Shown piece after piece: positions 16,642-23,559 of a stretch of DNA of 64,000 nt. Source of the stretch: Candidatus Soleaferrea massiliensis AP7. Lineage in GTDB: Bacteria > Bacillota > Clostridia > Oscillospirales > Ruminococcaceae. Below the pieces are notes generated by a model, which had not been told where the DNA came from, did no database searches, and was given only the letters and a program-made list of their open reading frames with translations. The stretch covers positions 1-64,000 of the forward strand of contig NZ_CCYH01000025.1 of the NCBI RefSeq assembly GCF_000820765.1, written 5' to 3'. A program made the translations under genes and the position numbers. Every line of letters begins with the position of its first letter. Position 1 is the first letter of the stretch.

Positions 16642-17208
16642 ATGTTTCAAAACGACCCGTTAAAGGTCTTGACCGGCAAGGTGCGGTTGTCCTATGTACA
16701 CCTGATCCGTCCATACTCCCCGGTTCCCGGTGCGGAACCCAAGTATTCCGTGACCCTGCTGATCCCCAAAGAGGATGAAGCGATGAAGTCCCAGATTGAT
16801 CTGAGCATGGAGGCTGCTGTCCGGCATGGGATATTGCATGCCTGGAACGGCCAGCGGCCGGAAACCATCCGCCTCCCGTTATACGATGGGGATGGCGAAC
16901 GCCCCTCGGGCGGACCGTTCCGAGAGGAGTGCCGCGGACATTGGGTGCTTACGGCGTCCTGTAAACAGAAGCCGGAGGTGCTTTCTCTTACGGGCAGTCC
17001 AATCGAGGATGAAGCAGAGATATACAGCGGGATGTACGCGCGTGTTACCTTTCGCTTTTTTGCGTACAGCAGCGGCATTCACAAAGGAATTGGCGCCGGG
17101 CTTGGCAATATCCTGAAGCTTTCGGATGGGGAACCGCTGAGCGCGCGCAGAAGCGCATCGATGGACTTCGCGGGAATCTTAAAGCAGGCTTCGGGACGCT
17201 GCGGATGA
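16642..17208 (+). CDS. DUF2815 family phage protein
   Basis: A 188-residue protein of the DUF2815 family, found next to phage recombination and replication genes and considered single-strand-DNA-binding-like. Segments KVLTGKVRLSYVHLIRPYSPVPGAEPKYSVTLLIPK, then DEAEIYSGMYARVTFRFFAYSSGIHKGIGAGLGNILKLSDGEPLSAR are characteristic. A GTG at 16621 is in frame, but ATG 16642 lies after GGAAGGAGAG. It belongs to the small block behind the S24 repressor. No phage structural or integrase gene accompanies it, so this is a remnant or a satellite module. Confidence 0.85.
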   Translation: MFQNDPLKVLTGKVRLSYVHLIRPYSPVPGAEPKYSVTLLIPKEDEAMKSQIDLSMEAAVRHGILHAWNGQRPETIRLPLYDGDGERPSGGPFREECRGHWVLTASCKQKPEVLSLTGSPIEDEAEIYSGMYARVTFRFFAYSSGIHKGIGAGLGNILKLSDGEPLSARRSASMDFAGILKQASGRCG

Positions 17209-17275
17209 AATCGGCGTTCTGTCCATCATAGAGCTGAGGAAACGGAACAATACGCGGGAAAGCTGACAGCGGGCA

Positions 17276-17319
17276 CATATGTAAAGCGAACAGGAAAGCC
17301 TGATCAAAGTTTACATATG
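17276..17319 (+). promoter_or_regulatory. Inverted repeat before the third phage-like gene
   Basis: CATATGTAAA (17276-17285) is perfectly inverted as TTTACATATG (17310-17319), with a 24-base spacer. The right arm abuts the GGGAGG ribosome binding site, so a hairpin or a bound protein could block translation. Confidence 0.5.
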
Positions 17320-17331
17320 GGAGGAATTATT

Positions 17332-17733
17332 TTGCCGCAGGACAGGGATCTCAGTCTGGAAGCCTACCAGATCAGCCGGTATGCCTACCGGGAACTCAAG
17401 TATTTTTGTAAGCAGTACGATGAAAAAAAGCGCCGTCTTAACGCTGTACAATTGTACAAGGAATCATCTGATTTTTTGTCAAGCCATAGACGGTTTCTTT
17501 TCGAGGAAAAGGAGTCTTTAAAGCATGATGTATCTTTGATCGAAGAAGCTGCTGCAGAGACGGCTGGGGAACTTGGCCCTTACATACTGCAGAACGTCAC
17601 GCAGGGCATAGCCTTTGAATATATGCCGGTTCCATGCGGCAGAAGGCAGTTTTATACGCTGCGAAGACAATTCTTTCTCTGTCTCTATCAAAAAAGAAGG
17701 ACGGAGAATCTCGGTTCGTGCTTTAAATGCTGA
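17332..17733 (+). CDS. Phage-like hypothetical protein
   Basis: A 133-residue protein starting PQDRDLSLEAYQISRYAYRELKYFCKQYDEKKRRL, a highly charged mostly helical sequence, and ending in basic RRQFFLCLYQKRRTE. It resembles small proteins of Firmicute phages and integrative elements, from memory; function is unknown. The start is probably TTG 17332, six bases after GGGAGG; an ATG at 17317 is also in frame. It is last in the block behind the repressor. Confidence 0.6.
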   Translation: MPQDRDLSLEAYQISRYAYRELKYFCKQYDEKKRRLNAVQLYKESSDFLSSHRRFLFEEKESLKHDVSLIEEAAAETAGELGPYILQNVTQGIAFEYMPVPCGRRQFYTLRRQFFLCLYQKRRTENLGSCFKC

Positions 17734-17813
17734 TCTTTAAAGACGTTTTCATTTTTTTCTTTCACCATATTTTTGCAGGCTGTATGGAGTATAGCAGCTT
17801 TTTCAGCCTGCAG

Positions 17814-17849
17814 CCAGAAAGCGGAATGATCGGTCATTCCGCTTTCTGG
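17814..17849. terminator. Perfect 16-bp hairpin ending the phage-like block
   Basis: CCAGAAAGCGGAATGA (17814-17829) pairs perfectly with 17834-17849 around a 4-base TCGG loop. There is no T-run on either side, so it may be a factor-dependent terminator, a processing signal or a protein site. Confidence 0.55.
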
Positions 17850-17996
17850 CCGTATTCCAGTGCCATATGCGCATGATATTGCGTTGTATTTTCTTTTTTT
17901 GGATATAAGTTGTAATTTTAGCTTGCAATCTGTTCATATTTTTGTTATACTATAAATGTTCGATGTTCAAGATGACTTTTGGGAGGATGATACATT

Positions 17997-18356
17997 ATGA
18001 AGAGATGGCTGTCCGCATTGCTATCGGTTGTTATAATCAGTACAGTATTGAGCGGATGCGCTTCTCGCGATGCATCCGATGATCCTTCGGTGGATGGTTC
18101 CCATACAAGTGCGGTGGAAGGGGATGCCACGATCACCAAAGAGGAATATGAGCGTCTTGAAAACGGGATGTCCTATCAGGAGGTCGTACAAATCATCGGC
18201 GGAGAGGGAACTGTGATTTCTCAAACTGGCAGCCAGGGAGAGGACTTTTATACAACCATGTATCAGTGGCCGGGTGAAGGCGATAAAATGTCGAGCGCAA
18301 ACATTTTGTTTCAAGCGGACAAGTTGTTGTCAAAATCGGAGTATGGTCTGCAGTAA
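17997..18356 (+). CDS. DUF3862/SmpA-like lipoprotein
   Basis: A 119-residue lipoprotein. The signal peptide ends in the lipobox VLSGC (Cys near residue 20). The mature domain reads ITKEEYERLENGMSYQEVVQIIGGEGTVIS, followed by YQWPGEGDKMSSANILFQADKLLSKSEYGL. This is the DUF3862/SmpA-OmlA two-helix three-strand pattern, known mainly from secreted Firmicute proteins. The ATG follows GGGAGGA. It lies just upstream of the tRNA-Ser promoter. Confidence 0.82.
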   Translation: MKRWLSALLSVVIISTVLSGCASRDASDDPSVDGSHTSAVEGDATITKEEYERLENGMSYQEVVQIIGGEGTVISQTGSQGEDFYTTMYQWPGEGDKMSSANILFQADKLLSKSEYGLQ

Positions 18357-18395
18357 AGTCATCGAAAAAATGGATAATAAAAATGAAAAAATAAC

Positions 18396-18424
18396 TTGAC
18401 ATTATAAGAAATATGTAGTATAAT
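18396..18424 (+). promoter_or_regulatory. Consensus promoter of tRNA-Ser
   Basis: TTGACA (18396-18401), 17-base spacer, TATAAT (18419-18424), both perfect. It is 34 bases before the tRNA. Confidence 0.92.
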
Positions 18425-18457
18425 ATCATTCGTTGTGAAAAATAAATATTTTTATGT

Positions 18458-18550
18458 GGAGAAGTCGCCTAGCTTGGTCGAGGGCGCACGACTGGAAATC
18501 GTGTAGGCACTACAAATGTCTCGAGGGTTCGAATCCCTCCTTCTCCGCCA
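18458..18550 (+). tRNA. tRNA-Ser (anticodon GGA)
   Basis: Acceptor GGAGAAG pairs with CTTCTCC. The anticodon stem-loop carries GGA in CGACTGGAAATCG, a long variable arm typical of serine tRNA is present, and the T-arm is GAGGGTTCGAATCCCTC. The CCA end is encoded. Confidence 0.96.
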
Positions 18551-18559
18551 GATTTTTCC

Positions 18560-18606
18560 AAAAGTGGACAGACCCTGTTGTATTGCGGGTTTGTCCACTT
18601 TTTTTG
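18560..18606 (+). terminator. Intrinsic terminator of tRNA-Ser
   Basis: An 11-bp stem (18560-18570 with 18592-18602) followed by a long T-run, ten bases after the tRNA end. Confidence 0.9.
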
Positions 18607-19193
18607 TTTTGGTTAACATAACAATAGAAATCATGAAATATCAGAAGATGCCTACACGATTTTTTATGGTTTTTCTTCGAATCGTGCGTACTAAAATACA
18701 GGAAATGTACATATTTTTAATTCCTCTAAATATGGATAGATCGTTTTATGACAGCAGCGACTTTGGTGTTCAAAATCATGTCAGGAATGTTGTTGCTGGT
18801 GGGAATGAACTATCTGTGGTAATCGATATCGTTCTTAATTTTAAGAAGTACGCCTTCAGAAATTGCGCTAAACAGACGGCAGATGCCATTGTTTAAAACG
18901 ACAATTCCACCTCGGGCAAACAGTTGGGACAGGATTTGAGACGGCCAGTGCGGTCGATAATGGAGAGCGGCAAACGGAAATCGGCACAAGAACCCGGCAG
19001 GTATTGCTGAGGAAATATTCGAATTTCAGCGGAAACCGGAGCAGGGATCTTGAGCAGGACAGGCACTGTCCTGCTCAAGATCCGGTGCGCTCTATGGCGG
19101 GGCCGCAGCAATGTGATTTCAAAAAAAATGTCGATTTTAGCCGTCAATCTGTGGACATTCACCAGAAAAGTGATAGATTGAATCAAAAAAAGC
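18607..19193. other. Long intergenic region with an 18-bp hairpin
   Basis: No gene is supported; frames here overlap the tRNA or lack ribosome binding sites. A perfect 18-bp inverted repeat with a 3-base loop (19045-19062 with 19066-19083) stands out. It has no T-run. Confidence 0.55.
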
Positions 19194-19221
19194 TTGACTT
19201 TTTCCAAAATACGCTTATAAT
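19194..19221 (+). promoter_or_regulatory. Promoter of the PPIase lipoprotein gene
   Basis: TTGACT (19194-19199), 16-base spacer, TATAAT (19216-19221). The leader of about 220 bases is very AT-rich. It holds four degenerate repeats around TGCAATAAAA at roughly 19269-19345. Confidence 0.75.
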
Positions 19222-19447
19222 ATAACTGTAATAAATTATATGATAATTTCTATAAAGTATAGAATATTTGCAATAAAACATAGCTGGATTGCAAAATGGA
19301 ATATGTGAAAAATGCAATAAAATATATGACGATTGTAATATAAAATATGATGATAAATAAGCTTCGTTCGATCGCCCTGGCTATACCGGCAAGAACGACA
19401 ATTTTTGTCACCAAGCTGGAAAAATACAATGTTAGGAGAATTTATTC

Positions 19448-20566
19448 ATGAAAAAGTGTATAAGGATCTCATCCCTCATCCTTGCAATCTTTATGCCGGT
19501 TATTTTGCTGGCCGGGTGTAACTCGAACACGGATGAATCGGAGAGCGGTCTCTCATCTTTGTACAGTGATGGGATTGATGGAAACGGTTTTTTAAAAGGC
19601 ATTAAAGCCCTCGATTATGTTGAGGATTTTGATTATCAGGAGATGACCATTCCTGCCGAGGCGCATCAAGTTACGGACGAGTACCTCCAATACCAAATCG
19701 ATACCCTGATGGCCGGATACATATCGAGAATCCAAATTACGGACCGCGCGGTCGCTAACGGCGACACGGTGAACATCGATTATGAGGGCAAGATAGACGG
19801 GGAAGTGTTTGATGGCGGCTCTACCATGGAAGTGGGCGTGGATGTTGTCATTGGAGAAACAGACGATAAAGATGATATGCTGAGCTTTCTCGATGACTTT
19901 TTGGAACAGTTGATCGGAAAGATGCCCGGAGAAACAATTGATATTGAGGTAACCTTCCCAGATGACTACTATGATGAAGCGCTGCAGGGTAAGGAAGCTG
20001 TGTTTGAGACGACCATCAATTATATTGTCGAAAGGGAGGAACTGACCGACGACTTCGTTAAGGAGAACCTGTCCTCATCCAACGGCTGGACAACCGTTGA
20101 AGAAATGAGAGAGGGAATGCGGACAGATATTCAAAAAGATTTCGTGCAGGAATACATAGAGCAATTCCTCAGGACCAAGGTGCCCGTCAAATCCATCCCT
20201 GATTCGTTGATAAAGTACCAGGAAAAGATCCTGTTGAATGGTTACCAGGAATTAGCGGATTATAACGGGATGGAGCTGGAGGAATACCTGAAAGAAAATG
20301 AGGGCTTCTCCAGTGTGGAGGAATGTATTGAGGATGCACATGACGATCTGGCAGAAAGTGCGACGTATCTCCTCGTAATCCAGGCTGTGGCGGAGGATGC
20401 GGGCATTTCGGTCAGTGATGAAGATATGACGAAGTATTCTTCCGAACACCTGTGGTCAAGCGACATTTCTACACAAGTGGACTATTATGGTTTGCCTTAC
20501 GTAAAGCAGTCGGTCCTTGGCCAGAAGGTTCTTGATTATATTGCTGAAAGTGCCGTATTGTCATAA
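19448..20566 (+). CDS. Trigger-factor-like FKBP-type peptidylprolyl isomerase lipoprotein
   Basis: A 372-residue exported lipoprotein: signal peptide with lipobox LLAGC (Cys near residue 24), an FKBP domain (about 100-200) and a trigger-factor-like helical C-terminal domain (200-372). The FKBP part shows ANGDTVNIDYEGKIDGEVFDGG, then DDFLEQLIGKMPGETIDIEVTFPDDY and LQGKEAVFETTINYI. The C-terminal part reads LTDDFVKENLSSSNGWTTVEEMREGMR. It likely folds exported proteins at the membrane surface by proline isomerisation. It lies upstream of the cohesin and GH3 genes, so it could assist their folding; that link is inference. Confidence 0.92.
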   Translation: MKKCIRISSLILAIFMPVILLAGCNSNTDESESGLSSLYSDGIDGNGFLKGIKALDYVEDFDYQEMTIPAEAHQVTDEYLQYQIDTLMAGYISRIQITDRAVANGDTVNIDYEGKIDGEVFDGGSTMEVGVDVVIGETDDKDDMLSFLDDFLEQLIGKMPGETIDIEVTFPDDYYDEALQGKEAVFETTINYIVEREELTDDFVKENLSSSNGWTTVEEMREGMRTDIQKDFVQEYIEQFLRTKVPVKSIPDSLIKYQEKILLNGYQELADYNGMELEEYLKENEGFSSVEECIEDAHDDLAESATYLLVIQAVAEDAGISVSDEDMTKYSSEHLWSSDISTQVDYYGLPYVKQSVLGQKVLDYIAESAVLS

Positions 20567-20682
20567 CGCCGGCAATCAATCCGCGGTAAAGAACCCTCGC
20601 GGCGTGGGTGCCGGGCACCTTTGATACACGTAATTTTCACGCGATGATGTGATCAAAAAACGGAAAGGGATGATGATCGACA

Positions 20683-21123
20683 ATGAAAAAATATGTCTGC
20701 CGTTTGGCTTTGGTTTTGATGGCGGTTCTTTTATCCTGTTTGCTGAGTGCTTGTACGAATGATCCCTCAAAACTGGAGACATACGATTTTGGTGGAGATA
20801 AAGTTTCCAGTATTACGTCGGTGGTCGGCGAACGGACGGTTACAGATGTGGCGTCCGAAGGCAAGAATGAGTTTCCCAGCAAGCAATATACATATCAGAG
20901 CAGTTCGGTTTCCGACGACCTTCTCCAATATACACAGTTTCTGCAGGAGCAGGGGTGGACCGCGGCGGGGAATGGTTATAATCTGAAGGAATTGCCGGGC
21001 AGCGCCCAGTTTGTCAAGGAGTCCGTCGACGAAGGACAGATTTTGACGCTTTATATCGCTTATGAGAACAATCAGTACGCAATTAAGGTTACAAAATTAG
21101 AAGCGGTGATCGGTCAGTCATAG
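20683..21123 (+). CDS. Lipoprotein of unknown function
   Basis: A 146-residue exported protein. The signal peptide ends in lipobox LLSAC (Cys near residue 24), followed by a short linker. The mature part holds DLLQYTQFLQEQGWTAAGNGYNLKELPGSAQFVKES and strands VDEGQILTLYIAYENNQYAIKVTKLE, an alpha/beta pattern seen in many small Firmicute lipoproteins. The ATG follows GGAAAGGGATG. No family was assigned. It sits between the PPIase lipoprotein and the first cohesin protein. Confidence 0.78.
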   Translation: MKKYVCRLALVLMAVLLSCLLSACTNDPSKLETYDFGGDKVSSITSVVGERTVTDVASEGKNEFPSKQYTYQSSSVSDDLLQYTQFLQEQGWTAAGNGYNLKELPGSAQFVKESVDEGQILTLYIAYENNQYAIKVTKLEAVIGQS

Positions 21124-21241
21124 GTACGCGTTTCTTGGAAACGAATCCTGCTCTGTAACCACAGCAAAACCGGAAATTGACAGAACTGCTTCAGCTTCAG
21201 AGAAACAGTAAAAAATGAGAAGGAAAAGGAATGGTGTATTC

Positions 21242-22090
21242 ATGAAAAAAAGAATCATACTCAGATACGCACTAACGCTTATGTTGCTGCTCGGCATTAT
21301 TGCAGGGGGAGGTTTCACCGCGCTGGCGGCCGGCGAGGTGACGGTGCAGGTGAGCGATGTCAGCGTCAGCCCTGGACAGACGGTCACGACAGAGCTGGTC
21401 ATGGACGGAACGTTTGCGGCCTTCCAGGGGCGTCTAGTGTATGACACCGGCGCACTGGTACTGGAGAAGATCGAAGCCACGAGTGCAATTTCGGGAAACA
21501 TGACCATGTTCAATCAGGACAGTATCACCGGTGAATTCAAAGATGGAATCTTTGCCATGGCATCGTCCAGTGACAAGTCGGTCAGCGGCGCGGTATTGAC
21601 GTTTACTTTTCGTGCTGGGGACAACGCGAGCGGAGACTATTCGTTCAGCGTGGAACAGTTCAAGGTCTATGACGAAGAAGGCGCTGAGCTTACCGTCAAC
21701 GCCGTGGATACGATTGTAGATAAAGGAAGCCTGAGTTCAACAACCTCGAAGTCAACGGATTCAGGATCGTCAAATTCAGAATCGGCAGCCTCGGGATCAT
21801 CGGGCTCAGAGTCAACAGATTCAGGTTCAGCAACCTCGGGATCGTCAACCTCGGAGTCAACGAACTCAGGGTCATCAAAATTAGAGTCAACAACCTCGGG
21901 GTCATCAAACTCAGAGTCAACGAACTCGGACCCCGGTCAGTCCGGCGGCAATGGACTGGTCATTCTGCTGATCGTTTCGGCCGTCGTGGTTGTTGGTGCT
22001 GTGGTGACCGTATTTGTTGTTCGTGCCAGGAAAAAAAATAATCAAACAGAAGACCATCAAGAAGACAATCAGACAGAAGACACAGAATAA
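21242..22090 (+). CDS. Membrane-anchored cohesin-domain protein 1
   Basis: A 282-residue surface protein. A signal peptide (about 1-30, ending ALAA) is followed by a cohesin-like domain (about 32-160): VTVQVSDVSVSPGQTVTTELVMD, FQGRLVYDTGALVLEKIEA, and GAVLTFTFRAGDNASGDYSFSVEQFKV. Then come a Ser/Thr/Asn-rich linker of SGSS-SEST-type repeats (165-235), one membrane helix (GLVILLIVSAVVVVGAVVTVFVV) and a short acidic cytoplasmic tail. Cohesins bind dockerin modules of secreted enzymes. A start at 21215 is in frame, but 21242 begins the signal peptide. A second cohesin protein and a dockerin enzyme follow. Cohesin recognition is by eye. Confidence 0.82.
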   Translation: MKKRIILRYALTLMLLLGIIAGGGFTALAAGEVTVQVSDVSVSPGQTVTTELVMDGTFAAFQGRLVYDTGALVLEKIEATSAISGNMTMFNQDSITGEFKDGIFAMASSSDKSVSGAVLTFTFRAGDNASGDYSFSVEQFKVYDEEGAELTVNAVDTIVDKGSLSSTTSKSTDSGSSNSESAASGSSGSESTDSGSATSGSSTSESTNSGSSKLESTTSGSSNSESTNSDPGQSGGNGLVILLIVSAVVVVGAVVTVFVVRARKKNNQTEDHQEDNQTEDTE

Positions 22091-22240
22091 GGACGCATGA
22101 ACGACGAAAGTTAGGGGGTGGAAGCGCAGTCTGAACTGAAAGATCAAGATGAATAGGAAAATAAATCTTATTGAGTTGTTGTAAAGGAGAAAAAAGAAAT
22201 GGTTTTCAGTAATAATCAGAAAAAACAGGAGGGCTTCGGA

Positions 22241-23056
22241 ATGAAAAAGAAATCATTATCATATGTGCTGTCGTTGGTACTGCTTTTAGCACTCTTCACA
22301 GGGATAGCGATGCCCGCGTCGGCCGATGCGTCGGCAACCCTGTCGGTGTCCAACGTGCAGGCGCATCCGGGAGACACGGTCACCGTGGACGTCAGCCTTA
22401 ACGCCGTCGCGGCAGGTGCGCAGGTCACAATCGAATATGACCCGGCGGTACTCACGCCGGTGAAAATCGAGAGGGGACCGCAATGCCCTGGTGGATGGAC
22501 GGATATGCCCTCCGATGATGTTACAAAAGGCAGTTTTGTTGCCGCTTCAGCTCAAAATGTAACCGTGAACGGCGTCATCGTGCAGTACACCTATAAAGTG
22601 AATTCAGACGCGGCTCTGGGCAAATCTTCTCTGAATGTGGTCGAGGCCATTGTAGCAGATGGCGGTACCGACGTTAACGTGACTGTGTCGAGTCACGGCT
22701 CGGTCACAGTGCTTTCCAGTGAACCGGATGATTCCAGTAAGCCGGATGACTCGAGTAAACCGGATGATTCGAGCAAGCCAGACGACTCCAGTAAACCGGA
22801 TGATTCGAGCAAACCAGACGACTCGAGCAAGCCGGACGACTCCAGTAAACCGGATGATTCGAGCAAACCGGACGACTCCAGTAAACCGAATGATTCGAGC
22901 AAGCCGAATCATTCCACCAATGGTTCAACCTCGAGCAATGAGTCAAAGAGCAATCCTGGAACTGGACATGCAGACGCATGGATGTCATGGATGGTTGTTG
23001 TCCTGTTTGGAGGCATCGTTGTATCCATCGCTGTTGCGAAGAAGCAGAAATCATAA
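22241..23056 (+). CDS. Membrane-anchored cohesin-domain protein 2
   Basis: A 271-residue surface protein: signal peptide (about 1-27, ending ASADA), a cohesin-like domain (28-155) with ATLSVSNVQAHPGDTVTVDVSLN, QVTIEYDPAVLTPVKIERG and VIVQYTYKVNSDAALGKSSLNVVEA. Next is a linker of eleven six-residue units (mostly KPDDSS), a Ser/Asn-rich spacer, one membrane helix (WMVVVLFGGIVVSIAVA) and a KKQKS tail. It has the same architecture as the preceding gene, but the domains differ, so it is not a recent duplicate. ATG 22241 follows AGGAGGG. Predicted role: display a docking site for a dockerin-bearing enzyme such as the GH3 protein downstream. Confidence 0.82.
   Translation: MKKKSLSYVLSLVLLLALFTGIAMPASADASATLSVSNVQAHPGDTVTVDVSLNAVAAGAQVTIEYDPAVLTPVKIERGPQCPGGWTDMPSDDVTKGSFVAASAQNVTVNGVIVQYTYKVNSDAALGKSSLNVVEAIVADGGTDVNVTVSSHGSVTVLSSEPDDSSKPDDSSKPDDSSKPDDSSKPDDSSKPDDSSKPDDSSKPDDSSKPDDSSKPNDSSKPNHSTNGSTSSNESKSNPGTGHADAWMSWMVVVLFGGIVVSIAVAKKQKS
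22721..22918 (+). repeat. Eleven 18-bp coding repeats (KPDDSS linker)
   Basis: Eleven units of 18 bp encode EPDDSS, eight KPDDSS, KPNDSS and KPNHST. Units alternate between a few codon variants (aaaccggatgattcgagc type and aagccggacgactccagt type), indicating expansion by multi-unit duplication. The copy number is probably variable between strains. Confidence 0.92.
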
Positions 23057-23340
23057 CGGTCGGCGGCCCAATGTACAGGTATATCCGATAGGCACGACCA
23101 CAGCGGACGTGAACCTTAACGGTGTGACATCAAGTCCGCAAAACATACAATTATAGTAGAGAACCGTGAATTCCTCGACGCGGGCAGCGTCCGCGGCTAT
23201 ATGCCAGGAAAAGCCTACAAGGGCTTACGATGCAGGACATCCTCCGGGATATGGATGATGATAAGCCTGTTTGAATCCCAAAGCAACGCAGCCCGCGCCG
23301 AGTTTTCTGCCATACTGCATAGGTACACAGTGTCATAAAA
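23057..23340 (+). pseudogene. Decayed coding fragments after the cohesin gene
   Basis: Peptide-like stretches remain in different frames: VYPIGTTTADVNLNGVTSS (ending at 23156), then ENREFLDAGSVRGYMPGKAY from about 23160, continuing with frame changes (QDILRDMDDDKPV near 23231-23271, then FESQSNAARAEFSAILHRY to 23335). The composition looks coding, but stops and frame changes interrupt it. The parent family was not recognised; a transposase or enzyme remnant is possible. Nothing is seen in 23341-23540 apart from the next gene's leader. Confidence 0.4.
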
Positions 23341-23559
23341 GAAATGCATCAACGGGAAGTTTGCTACCTATGCGGAAGGTTTAAAAGTATGCTGAGGCTC
23401 TTTTCCGATAGATCTGATAGAAATAGAAGAGTCAGCCACAGCAGTGTGGTACTGGTTTGTCCCGAGCTTCAGTATCTTGAAGAGGGGTGATATCAAAAGA
23501 AGAATGAAGCGAAAAAAGTATTCTAAACCAGAAACATCATTAAAAGGAGGAAAAGAAAA

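Noticed and set aside
18516..18896. Open frame starting inside tRNA-Ser
   Set aside because: It begins within the tRNA, passes the terminator and has no known protein features.
22693..22912. Minus-strand frames of repeated LLESSG-type peptides
   Set aside because: They are shadows of the KPDDSS coding repeats.
22721..22918. Possible CRISPR array
   Set aside because: The repeat is a continuous 18-bp coding unit with no spacers.
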